From assembly GCF_016741785.1 (NCBI RefSeq), contig NZ_JAERRL010000012.1, forward strand, positions 62,001 to 126,000: a stretch of 64,000 bases of DNA, in the 5' to 3' direction. Positions 25,372 to 33,206 of this stretch are shown here, piece after piece. Within the stretch, counting starts at the first letter, position 1, and each line of letters starts with the position of its first letter. The DNA comes from Streptomyces sp. 7-21 (GTDB taxonomy: Bacteria > Actinomycetota > Actinomycetes > Streptomycetales > Streptomycetaceae). The translations under genes were made by a program, and so were the position numbers. The notes under the pieces were generated by a model. It made no database searches. It saw nothing but the letters and a program-made list of their open reading frames with translations, and had not been told where the DNA came from.

Positions 25372-26385
25372 ATGACGCACACGCCACGTCGGAGGCCCAC
25401 GCTGGACGAGGTGGCCGAGCGGGCCGGCGTCTCCCGCTCGGCGGCCTCGCGCGTGCTCAACAACGCGCCCCACGTCAGCCGCGAGAAGCGGGAGGCGGTG
25501 CTGCGCGCCATCCAGGAGCTCGGCTACGTGCCGAACCCGACCGCCCGGGCGCTGGCGGCGCGGCAGAAGAACGTGGTGGCCCTGGTCATTTCGGGCGAGG
25601 CGCCGTCGATCTTCGCCGACCCGTTCTTCGCCCGCGTCATCGTCGGCGCGTCCGCCGCCCTGGAGGAGGCCGGCCTGCACCTGATGCTCTGTCTCGCGGC
25701 GTCCGACCGCAGCCGCCGCGGCCTGGCGGAGCTCCTGCACGCCCGGGGCGTCGACGGGGTGATGCTGATGGCGGTCCGGGAGAACGACCCGGTGCTCGCC
25801 ATCGTGGGGGAGGCGGCGGAGGTCCCCGTCGTCTTCGGCGGACGTCCGGTGGGCGACGAGCCGCCGTGGTACGTGGACGTCGACAACGCCGGCGGCACCC
25901 GCCAGGCCGCCGAGCACCTGCTCGCCCGGGGACGGCAGCGGGTGGCCATGCTCTGCGGCCCGCTGGACACCCGCGTGAGCCGGGAACGCTACCGCGGCTA
26001 CCGCGAAGCCATGATCCTCGCCGGACGCGAACCGCTCAGCCCGGTGTGCGGTGACTTCACCGAGCCCGGCGGTGCCTTCGTCATGGCCGAGCTGCTGGAG
26101 CGGCACCCGGAGGTGGACGGGATCGTCGCCGCCAACGACAACATGGCGGCCGGGGCGCTGCGCGCGCTGCGCGGCGCGGGGCGCGCGGTCCCGGGCGATG
26201 TCGCCGTGGTGGGCTTCGACGACCTCGACGTCGCCCGCATCGCTGACCCGGCGCTGACGACGGTGCACCAGCCCATCCAGGCGCTGGGCAGCGAGATGGC
26301 CCGGATGCTCGCCGCGCTCATCGCCGGCGAGGAGCCCAGCCCGCTTCTTCTGCCCACCCGTCTGGTCGTGCGCGCCAGCACCTGA
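25372..26385 (+). CDS. LacI-family transcriptional repressor, CebR-like
   Basis: The 337-aa protein has an N-terminal LacI helix-turn-helix (TLDEVAERAGVSRSAASRVLN), the hinge helix with NPTARALAA, and a periplasmic-binding-protein-type sensor domain (residues 62-335). CebR in Streptomyces represses cellulase and cellobiose-uptake genes and is released by cello-oligosaccharides. The divergent cellulase and the two CebR-type boxes between them support the same role here, although no cebEFG transporter is present in the window. ATG 25372 has GAGGAGGAG upstream. Confidence 0.9.
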   Translation: MTHTPRRRPTLDEVAERAGVSRSAASRVLNNAPHVSREKREAVLRAIQELGYVPNPTARALAARQKNVVALVISGEAPSIFADPFFARVIVGASAALEEAGLHLMLCLAASDRSRRGLAELLHARGVDGVMLMAVRENDPVLAIVGEAAEVPVVFGGRPVGDEPPWYVDVDNAGGTRQAAEHLLARGRQRVAMLCGPLDTRVSRERYRGYREAMILAGREPLSPVCGDFTEPGGAFVMAELLERHPEVDGIVAANDNMAAGALRALRGAGRAVPGDVAVVGFDDLDVARIADPALTTVHQPIQALGSEMARMLAALIAGEEPSPLLLPTRLVVRAST

Positions 26386-26473
26386 CGCCCGGGCGGCTGG
26401 CGGGCCGCAGCGCGCGACCGGCTCCGGCCGGAGGTGACAGCAGCCCGTTCGACTTCGGACATCCCGGCTCATT

Positions 26474-26532
26474 CTGTGTCATCACACAGTCTCCTCAGCG
26501 TCTATACACCGCGTGTATACATGCCGTGTATA
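26474..26532. promoter_or_regulatory. Palindromic operator cluster and promoter of the VanZ-RDD gene
   Basis: Three elements are seen: CTGTGT-CATC-ACACAG (26474-26489), a perfect 17-bp palindrome TATACAC-CGC-GTGTATA (26503-26519), and a third half-site GTGTATA (26526-26532) placed 13 bp after the previous one. The last overlaps the -10 box TATAGT (26529-26534), 7 nt before the GTG start. Binding there would block transcription. The regulator is unknown. Confidence 0.7.
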
Positions 26533-26541
26533 GTCCTCCTC

Positions 26542-27879
26542 GTGGCGACTGCATACCTCGTACCGATCAAGACGGCTGCCGCGCTGTTCCCGCTCTGCCT
26601 GGCGCTGCTCCTGCTGCCCACCGCGATCACGCTCTACCGCCGGCACGGCGTCATCACGCGCTGGCGGACCCTGTCCGTCTGCGTCTTCGGGTACTACGCG
26701 CTGACCGCGTTCTGCATGACGATCGTGCCGCTGCCACGGGACCGCGCCGGGATGTGCGTGCGGTACGCCGACGTGGCCGACCCGCAGCTGGTGCCGGGGA
26801 ACACCTTCGGCGACATCTGGAAGGAGGCCGGTCACCGCGTCACCTTCGGCGACCTGGTGCTGCACAACCCGGCGGTGGCCGGCGCCCTGCTCAACCTGCT
26901 GCTGCTGCTCCCGCTCGGCGTCTTCCTGCGCTGCCACGCCGGCCGCGGCCTGCGGCAGACGGCCGCCACCGGGCTGGGCGTCTCGCTCTTCTTCGAGCTG
27001 ACGCAGTACACCGGCCTGTGGGGGGTGTACCCGTGCCCGTACCGCCTCTTCGACGTGGACGACCTGATCCTGAACGCGTCGGGCGCCGCCCTTGGCTGGC
27101 TGGTGGCGGGTCCGGTGGCCCGCGCCCTGCCGTCGCTGGAGTCGCTGGACGCGCGGGCGCTGGCCGATGGCCGGGTGCCGCTGGGGCGGCGGCTGACGGC
27201 GCTCGCGGTGGACCTGGTCGGGTGCGCGGTGACGGCCGTGGTCGTCGTGCTGGGCGAGCTGCTCACGGGGCTGTCCCAGATGCTGGCGGGCGCTCCCCTC
27301 GACGAGCGGTGGCAGATCGTGGTGGTGTACCTCGTCTGGTTCGTCGCGCTGCCGGTGCTCACCGGGGCCACGCCCGGCAAGTGGCTGCTGCGGCTGCGGC
27401 TGGTCCGCAGCGACGGTTCGCAGCGGCCCGCCCCGCTGCGGCAGGCGGTCAGGGCGCTGCTGCTCAGCATCGTCGTCTGGCCGCTGACCGCCGCCGGGCT
27501 GCTGGTGCTCGGTCTGCTGATCTACGAGCCGTCGGTGATCACGCTCGCGGTGTCCGTCCGCCGGGTGGACGCCGAAACCGTCCGGGAGCTGGTCGAGGGC
27601 AACCACGGACTCATCGCCGTGGCGGTGCTGTGCGCCGGGGTTCTCGGCTGGTACGCGCTGTCGGTCCTGGGCGGTCCGGGGCACCTGGGCATCCACGAGC
27701 GGATCTCCGGGGTGCGGAACGTGGCACTGCCGCCGACGCGCCCGCCCGCGCCCGTGCCGCAGGAGCGCCCCCAGTCCGGTCCCGCGACGACGCCGGACGC
27801 CCCGGAGGCACCCGGCGCAGGCGCCGGCGAGCCGCCGAAGTCCGAAGCCCGCGAACCGCTGGCGCTGGCGCGCCGCTAG
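26542..27879 (+). CDS. VanZ-like plus RDD domain membrane protein
   Basis: The 445-aa membrane protein joins an N-terminal VanZ-type domain (about residues 1-195; LPLGVFLRCH, FFELTQYTGLWGVYPCPYRLFDVDDLILN) to an RDD domain (about 210-400; RRLTALAVDLVG and TPGKWLLRLRLV), then a Pro-rich cytoplasmic tail. VanZ proteins are linked to lipoglycopeptide tolerance, but most homologues are uncharacterised. GTG 26542 fits a leaderless start behind TATAGT; an upstream ATG at 26521 lies inside the operator. Confidence 0.85.
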   Translation: MATAYLVPIKTAAALFPLCLALLLLPTAITLYRRHGVITRWRTLSVCVFGYYALTAFCMTIVPLPRDRAGMCVRYADVADPQLVPGNTFGDIWKEAGHRVTFGDLVLHNPAVAGALLNLLLLLPLGVFLRCHAGRGLRQTAATGLGVSLFFELTQYTGLWGVYPCPYRLFDVDDLILNASGAALGWLVAGPVARALPSLESLDARALADGRVPLGRRLTALAVDLVGCAVTAVVVVLGELLTGLSQMLAGAPLDERWQIVVVYLVWFVALPVLTGATPGKWLLRLRLVRSDGSQRPAPLRQAVRALLLSIVVWPLTAAGLLVLGLLIYEPSVITLAVSVRRVDAETVRELVEGNHGLIAVAVLCAGVLGWYALSVLGGPGHLGIHERISGVRNVALPPTRPPAPVPQERPQSGPATTPDAPEAPGAGAGEPPKSEAREPLALARR

Positions 27880-27944
27880 CGCTGGCCGGACCGTCCGGCA
27901 CGAGGTGGATGGAGGCCGGCGAGTGGGCAGGCACGGGGAGATTG

Positions 27945-27995
27945 TACGGAGTGAGTCCTCACTCATTGACGGAGTGAGGACTCACTCCGTACTCT
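27945..27995. promoter_or_regulatory. Nested palindromic operators flanking the tetR promoter
   Basis: A 20-bp perfect inverted repeat (27945-27964 and 27972-27991, 7-nt loop) is made of two sites that are each palindromic: GGAGTGAG-TC-CTCACTCA (27948-27965) and GGAGTGAG-GA-CTCACTCC (27971-27988), with centres 23 bp apart. TTGACG (27966-27971) lies between them and TACTCT (27990-27995) just after, 18 bp apart, giving a promoter wrapped in operators. The -10 ends 7 nt before the ATG at 28003. Confidence 0.85.
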
Positions 27996-28002
27996 TGCGG
28001 CC

Positions 28003-28614
28003 ATGAGTGCAGCCAAGAAGAACGAGACCACCCGCCGGCGCGCCCCCGCCATGTCGCCGGAGCAGCGCCGCGAAATGATCATCCAGACCGCGATCCCGCT
28101 GATCACCGAGTACGGCGCCGCCGTGACCACCGCGAAGATCGCCCGCGCCGCGGGCATCGGCGAGGGCACGATCTTCCGGGTCTTCGCCGACAAGGACGAG
28201 CTGCTGCGAGCCTGCATAGCCGAGGCGCTCTCCCCCGAGCACGCGACCCGCGAACTCAGCGCGATCGACGTGTCCCAGCCGCTGTCCGACCGGCTGGTGG
28301 AGGCGGCCGAGGCGCTGCGGGCGCACATGGACAGAATGGGCGCGGTCGTCGGCTCGCTGCGGCATCTCGGCGGCAAGCACCCCGGCACGGAGCGCGGCGC
28401 CGGCCGCCATGAGTCGACGACCCGTATCTGCGCCGCTCTGGCGGAGCTGCTGGAACCCGACAAGGGCTCCCTGCGCCGGCCGCCGGAGCAGATCGCGGCC
28501 CTCTTCTTCGGGCTGCTCTTCACCCGGCCGCTCACCCAGGAGGAGCCCGACCTGTCCCCGCGGGAGCTGGTTGAGGTCTTCCTCCACGGGGCGCTGGCGG
28601 AAGGCGCCGCGTGA
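28003..28614 (+). CDS. TetR-family transcriptional repressor
   Basis: The 203-aa protein has an N-terminal TetR helix-turn-helix (TTAKIARAAGIGEGTIFRVFADKDELLRACI) at about residues 40-75 and an all-helical ligand-binding domain. The nested operators directly upstream indicate autorepression. The following DUF6069 gene overlaps by 4 nt and is therefore the likely regulated partner. The mRNA is probably leaderless. The ligand cannot be deduced. Confidence 0.92.
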   Translation: MSAAKKNETTRRRAPAMSPEQRREMIIQTAIPLITEYGAAVTTAKIARAAGIGEGTIFRVFADKDELLRACIAEALSPEHATRELSAIDVSQPLSDRLVEAAEALRAHMDRMGAVVGSLRHLGGKHPGTERGAGRHESTTRICAALAELLEPDKGSLRRPPEQIAALFFGLLFTRPLTQEEPDLSPRELVEVFLHGALAEGAA

Positions 28615-29021
28615 GTGCGCGGCAGCGGCGCCTGACGGCGACGGCGCTGGCTGTCCTGGCCCCGGTTCTGGTGTGGCTGGTGACGGACCCACTGCTGGGA
28701 CACCGGCTGCGGATCACCGACGGCGAGCAGACGCTCGACATCGGCGCCGCGCCCGTGGCGGTCGTCGCGCTGCTCGCGTCGCTCCTCGGCTGGGGACTGC
28801 TGACCGCCCTGGAGCGGTTCCGGGTACCGCACGCCCGCGCCGTCTGGACCGGGGTGGTCGGCGCCGTACTGGCCGTCTCGTTCCTGCCGCTGACCGGCGA
28901 CGGCATGAACGGCGGCGCCCGGGTCTCGCTCGCCCTGATGCACCTGGCGGTGGCGGCGGTGCTGATCCCGGGGCTGGGCGGCGGCTCTCGCGGAGCGGGA
29001 GCCGGTGCCGCCACGGGCTGA
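28611..29021 (+). CDS. DUF6069-like four-helix membrane protein
   Basis: The 136-aa protein has four predicted transmembrane helices with the segment VWTGVVGAVLAVSFLPLT and a last helix ALMHLAVAAVLIPGL, which resemble the actinobacterial DUF6069 family. Its GTG overlaps the stop of the tetR gene (GTGA), so the two are translationally coupled. The function is unknown; a role in a stress or efflux response under the TetR regulator is an inference from the operon. Confidence 0.75.
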   Translation: MSARQRRLTATALAVLAPVLVWLVTDPLLGHRLRITDGEQTLDIGAAPVAVVALLASLLGWGLLTALERFRVPHARAVWTGVVGAVLAVSFLPLTGDGMNGGARVSLALMHLAVAAVLIPGLGGGSRGAGAGAATG

Positions 29022-29252
29022 CGGCCAGCACCCGCCGCGCCCCGGGGAACCAGGGAGGAGCCAGGGAGGAGACAGGAAGGCACCAGGGAGGTACCGGAGA
29101 GGCACCAGAGAAGGAGGCGCAGCCGCTCAGGGCGGCCGCACCCGGGGCCGCCCGGGGCCGGGCCGCCGGGTGCGTACGCAGGGCCGGAAAACGACGGGGA
29201 CCCGGCGTTCGCCGCGCGGGCGAACGCCGGGTCCGTGCCGCCACCGGAGGGG

Positions 29253-30998
29253 CTACACGCCGGGCCAGCCGGGCCAGGGCCAGCCGGGGCCGTCGTCGTC
29301 CTCGTCGTCATCGGGATCCCAGCTGGTGGTGTCCAGCCAGGCGGCGCGCTCCAGCAGCCACTCCTCGAGAATGTCCACCTGCTCCTGCCAGGTCTCCGAG
29401 ACCGGCGTGATGAAGGCGCTGACGAACGGAGAGGAGAGGTTCGGCCACTTCTCGAAGTTGCGCTCCGCGGCGTTCACCAGCGGTGCCGCCAGATCGGCGA
29501 TGCGGCTCTGGAGCGCCTCGTCGGAGAGCAGCCCCTGGCGCAGCTCCTGCCAGCGGGAGTTGACCTGCTCGGTGAACTCCGGGATGTTCATCAGCTGCTG
29601 GTACCAGTCGTTGGCGATCGGGTACCGGGTCTGCTCGAACTGCCAGCCGGCGGTCTCCTGGTTCTCGAAGTAGCCGCCGACGCCGAAGGTGAGGTCGTAG
29701 TCCCACAGCGGGCCCGCGGTGATGGGCTCCTCGCGGTCCTTGTAGAAGTAGGTGCTGCGGATGTACGAGTCCATCTCGCGCGACAGCTCGTTGAGGATGA
29801 CCTGGTCGGCGAAGGAGCCGGTGTCGATGTAGGCCGGGTACCCGGTGTCGGGGTCGGTGGGATTCTCGCTGTGCAGCGCGTCGTGGAACTCCTGCACGTA
29901 CCCGGCGAGCCAGTCCAGCTGTTCCGGTTCGAGGTCGTCCGGCTCCTTGACCTCCAGGTCCTGCCAGCAGGTGTCGCTGTCGCCCGTGCACGGCAGCGTC
30001 GGCTCCTCGGCGGCGGCCCACTCGGAGGCGAAGACGTAGCCGCCGGTGACCTCGGGCGGCGTGAGGTCGTCCTCGTCCAGCTCCGCGAGGTCGAGCCGGT
30101 CAGGGGTGATCTTGATGGTCTCGAGGATCATGTAGACGCCCTGGTAGTCCTCGGCCGTCACCGGGCCCCCGTCGAGGTTGATGTAGGCCTCGACGAAGCG
30201 GTAGCGCGGCGCCGCCAGCCCCATCTCGCGGCCCAGGTCGTAGACGAGCGCCTCGCGGATCAGGCTCTTGTCGGTGAACGGCCCGCGCAGCACCCAGTCG
30301 GAGTCGGCGGGCATGCCGAGGAGGGGCAGGTCGACGTCGTCGTCCTCGTTGTCCCACAGCTCCAGCCGGTAGGGGGCCTTGTCGAACGTGGAGGAGGACT
30401 GGCCGCGCAGGCGGAAGCCGGCGCGGGAGGAGAGCGTCGGGTCGTCGGTGACCGTGACGGTGCCGTCCTCACCGGGCTCCAGGAGCATGGCGGCGACGTC
30501 CTGGTACTCCTCGCGGCCCGGCTTGCCGCCGCCGTAGGCGTCCAGCACCAGCACCGGCAGGTCGTGGGCGGTCTCGGCGGCTCCGGCCTCGGCGGCGACG
30601 TACAGGGCCGTGCCCAGCTCGCCGGCGGGGGCGCCGTCGACGAACGGCTGGGCGCGCAGCTGCGTGGTGGCGGTCAGGTGCAGCGGCTCGCCGTCGTAGG
30701 CGTCCGACTCGGCCGTGGGGACGGTGCCGTCGGTGGTGTAACGGATCGTGGCGTCCGCCACGGTGGTGGACAGGGAGACGTCCAGCGCCTCGGTGAAGGT
30801 GCCGCTCGGTTCGGAGAACTCGATGTCCCCGGTCAGGTCGGCCTGCTGGAGGGCGGTGGCGGCGGCCGGGGCGGCGGTGCGGTCGCCGGTGGCGTCCGCT
30901 GGCGTGCCGGTCACGAGCGGGGCCGCCGCGGCGAGGAGGGCCGTCGCGGCCGCCCCGCGCGGGGACGCCCATCGTTTCTGCTTCCGTCGTGTGCGCAC
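29253..30998 (-). CDS. Secreted CotH-family kinase-like protein
   Basis: The 581-aa protein has a signal peptide (to about residue 38), a small beta-sandwich resembling the chitobiase C-terminal domain (SEPSGTFTEALDVSL...IRYTTDGTVPT, about 60-115) and a CotH domain (about 145-540). CotH features include RLRGQSSSTFDKAPYRLELWD, VLRGPFTDKSLIREALVYDLG, YQGVYMILETIKI and the WDYDLTFG metal-binding motif. CotH proteins are secreted or spore-coat protein kinases. The tail is Asp/Pro/Trp-rich. GTG 30998 follows GAGGTG. It is the last gene of a CotH-VTC-DUF4956 unit, 122 nt after the VTC stop. Confidence 0.9.
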   Translation of the reverse strand: MRTRRKQKRWASPRGAAATALLAAAAPLVTGTPADATGDRTAAPAAATALQQADLTGDIEFSEPSGTFTEALDVSLSTTVADATIRYTTDGTVPTAESDAYDGEPLHLTATTQLRAQPFVDGAPAGELGTALYVAAEAGAAETAHDLPVLVLDAYGGGKPGREEYQDVAAMLLEPGEDGTVTVTDDPTLSSRAGFRLRGQSSSTFDKAPYRLELWDNEDDDVDLPLLGMPADSDWVLRGPFTDKSLIREALVYDLGREMGLAAPRYRFVEAYINLDGGPVTAEDYQGVYMILETIKITPDRLDLAELDEDDLTPPEVTGGYVFASEWAAAEEPTLPCTGDSDTCWQDLEVKEPDDLEPEQLDWLAGYVQEFHDALHSENPTDPDTGYPAYIDTGSFADQVILNELSREMDSYIRSTYFYKDREEPITAGPLWDYDLTFGVGGYFENQETAGWQFEQTRYPIANDWYQQLMNIPEFTEQVNSRWQELRQGLLSDEALQSRIADLAAPLVNAAERNFEKWPNLSSPFVSAFITPVSETWQEQVDILEEWLLERAAWLDTTSWDPDDDEDDDGPGWPWPGWPGV

Positions 30999-31120
30999 AG
31001 CGCTACACCTCACTTTGTGTCACGTCGTAGGGATCGGGGGAGGCCGGGCCGGGCCTCCCGGGGCGGCAGGTGGTGCCGGGTGGTGCGTGATGTGCGGGTG
31101 AGGTGCCCCGCCGCCGGGGG

Positions 31121-31978
31121 TCAACGGGCGGTCGCCGCGTCGGTCAGCCCGGGCAGACGGGCCTCGGACAGGGGCACCTCGCGGCGGACACCGGGCGGCA
31201 TGTAGCGCCGCAGGGTGCGCCGCCAGGGCGTGGCGGGCAGGTGGGGCCGGAGGGCGGCCAGACCGGTGGTGTACTTCGACATCCGGCAGGGCCGGTACCG
31301 GCTCCGCCACAGCAGCCGGTCGACGAGGCAGATCCCGCCGCTCGTCTTGGTCTCGACGACCGCCGTGTCGGGCAGGCACAGCGCGCGCTCGCCGTCGTAC
31401 CAGGTCAGCCCGAGGTCGATGGTGACCCGGCTGTCGGTCTCCGGCAGGTGGAGCGTGGTGCGCCGGTAGTGGGTCGTCATGGTCCACGCGAAGGTGAGGC
31501 CGCGGCTGGCGACGACGCGGCTGTCGGTCAGCGTGGCGTCGACGAAGGAGCGTCCGGGCGCGAGGGTGGTGTGGTCGCTGAGGGAGTAGGGCAGCCGGTG
31601 CTTGACGGTGTCGCCGCGGCGGCCCCTGACCTTGACCTCCAGCCAGCACTCGCCGGACGACTCGTAGACCCGGGTGCGGAGCTTGAAGCGCCGGGGGCGG
31701 CGGTAGGCCGCCATGCGGTAGGCGAGGAGGTCGGGGGTGTCGAAGTACAGCGAGCGGTAGGCGAAGTCGCGGGCGCCGTCGATCTCCAGTACGCGGGTGG
31801 TGGGAGGCAGCAGCGTCAGCAGGGTGCGGACGTCGCTGACCGGGAGGAGGTACTTGCGGTCGACGCGGGTCTGGAGAGAGGCGCGGGCGACGAGCTCCTT
31901 CAGGCTGGTCGGCGGCAGTTCGGCGAGCGCGGGGCCGAGGGACGGTGACGCCGTGGCGGCCTCCCGGCGGGCACTCAC
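31121..31978 (-). CDS. VTC-domain (polyphosphate polymerase-like) protein
   Basis: The 285-aa soluble protein has the VTC tunnel-fold signature residues: RVDRKYLLP, YRSLYFDTPDL, RRFKLRTRVY, CWLEVKVRGRRG, VTIDLGLTWY and VVETKTSGG. In yeast Vtc4 this fold makes polyphosphate from ATP at a tunnel lined by such Lys/Arg/Glu residues; the bacterial form is not proven to do so. It overlaps the DUF4956 stop by 4 nt (GTGA at 31975-31978), which fixes the GTG start. It probably works with the DUF4956 membrane protein. Confidence 0.88.
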   Translation of the reverse strand: MSARREAATASPSLGPALAELPPTSLKELVARASLQTRVDRKYLLPVSDVRTLLTLLPPTTRVLEIDGARDFAYRSLYFDTPDLLAYRMAAYRRPRRFKLRTRVYESSGECWLEVKVRGRRGDTVKHRLPYSLSDHTTLAPGRSFVDATLTDSRVVASRGLTFAWTMTTHYRRTTLHLPETDSRVTIDLGLTWYDGERALCLPDTAVVETKTSGGICLVDRLLWRSRYRPCRMSKYTTGLAALRPHLPATPWRRTLRRYMPPGVRREVPLSEARLPGLTDAATAR

Positions 31979-32601
31979 GGCTGCACCGCCGCGGGGCTGT
32001 GGGGCGCCGCTTCGACGCGGGGCTGGGCGGGGGGCCGCGGGCTGGCGCCGGGGGCGGAGCGGTAGCGGACGTCGACGACGGTGGTGTCGTTGACCAGGTC
32101 GAGGCGCTGGACGGAGACGGAATGGACCCGGTTGCCGAGGACCTGCTCCAGGTGGGCCACGAGGGCGGCGTGGTCGGGTATCGCCTGGTCGAGCACGATC
32201 ACCTGGCGGCGGTGCTGGCGCAGCAGGCGCGGGTGGTCGCCGACGAACAGCACGGCCAGGATGACGGCCATCAGCGCCGCGGAGCGCCACTCCTGGTCGG
32301 TCTGCCAGGCGCCGAGGATGCCGAGGGCGAGCGCGGAGAAGTAGTAGGCGACCTCGTGCTGGTCGAGTTCGGTGGAGCGGAGCCGGATGATCGACAGCAC
32401 GCCGAAGAGCGCCATGCCCAGGCCGAGGCCGGTGGCGGATCCCCCGGCGGCGGTGAGCGAGCTGGCGACGGCGAGGACCCCGATGTTGACGCCGAGAAAG
32501 GCGACCACCAGGTCCCGGCGGCGGTGCCGGGGGAAGTACAGGGCGAAGACCAGGACTGACACCGCGACGATGTCGCTGAGCCAGAGGGCTAGCTGCGGCA
32601 T
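31975..32601 (-). CDS. DUF4956 membrane protein
   Basis: The 208-aa protein has four or five transmembrane helices (starting LSDIVAVSVLVFALYF), the DUF4956 segment GLGLGMALFGVLSIIRLRSTELDQHEVAYYFSALALG split over two helices, and a cytoplasmic ferredoxin-like C-terminal domain (HLEQVLGNRVHSVSVQRLDLVNDTTVVDVRYR). It is the first gene of the operon with VTC and CotH. ATG 32601 follows GGGAAGGACG. Role unknown; the constant neighbours suggest a membrane partner of the VTC protein. Confidence 0.88.
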   Translation of the reverse strand: MPQLALWLSDIVAVSVLVFALYFPRHRRRDLVVAFLGVNIGVLAVASSLTAAGGSATGLGLGMALFGVLSIIRLRSTELDQHEVAYYFSALALGILGAWQTDQEWRSAALMAVILAVLFVGDHPRLLRQHRRQVIVLDQAIPDHAALVAHLEQVLGNRVHSVSVQRLDLVNDTTVVDVRYRSAPGASPRPPAQPRVEAAPHSPAAVQP

Positions 32602-33206
32602 ATCGCGTCCTTCCCGTAACGACGGTGTGTGGGGGGCGGCAGAAAGGTGAATCAGCGATGGCCAGCTGGTGACGTGCACCCGTCAGAAAACCGTACGGGC
32701 GGTGACGGTCCGCCACCACGGCGCTTCCTGGCCGAACGCGGCCTGGAAGAGTGCCTGGTCAGGGGCGGGCGGCGCGCGGCGCGGCGCGGCGGCGCCGGGG
32801 CGGATGGTGGGAATGTGGCAGATCAGGGCGGTGGTGGCGGGTGCGGAGGGGCCGCCTCCGGAAGTGGCTGGGAACGATCGGTTCGGCGCCGCCGTCGAAA
32901 GATTCCCGGAAATTGTTACGGCGGCCCCGCAGCGGCGCTGCGGCTCGCTCAGGAAACTTGCCGTGCTCAGAGCCCCGTGTGGCCGTCGGGCGCGCGACGC
33001 GGCGGCGCGGGCGCTGCGGGCGTGACGTCCATACGTACCGGAAATCTTCCGGTAATGTTCGGGCGCCGCCGGGCCGGATCCGCTGGCCGAGACGTGACGC
33101 GACGACGGGCGGGAAAAGCGGGAAAAGGCGGTGACGGGCTTCGCGCCGGCACGCGGTACGCGCCGGAGGGGTTCTCCGCCGCGATCCGCGGCGGTATGCA
33201 CATGAC
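32602..33206. other. 605-nt intergenic region with a palindrome
   Basis: No gene is convincing. A palindrome TACCGGAA-ATC-TTCCGGTA (33036-33054) is followed by TAATGT (33053-33058), and a related CCCGGAAATTGTTAC stretch lies near 32900. These may be promoters or operators for the divergent DUF4956 operon and DUF4185 gene. Confidence 0.5.
33195..33200 (+). promoter_or_regulatory. Possible -10 box of a leaderless promoter (DUF4185 gene)
   Basis: TATGCA ends 6 nt before the ATG at 33207 with no ribosome-binding site. Confidence 0.35.

Noticed and set aside
29022..29252. Repeated AGGGAGG/GGCACCAG units between DUF6069 and CotH genes
   Set aside because: The units are irregular and purine-rich; no consistent repeat length or gene could be defined.
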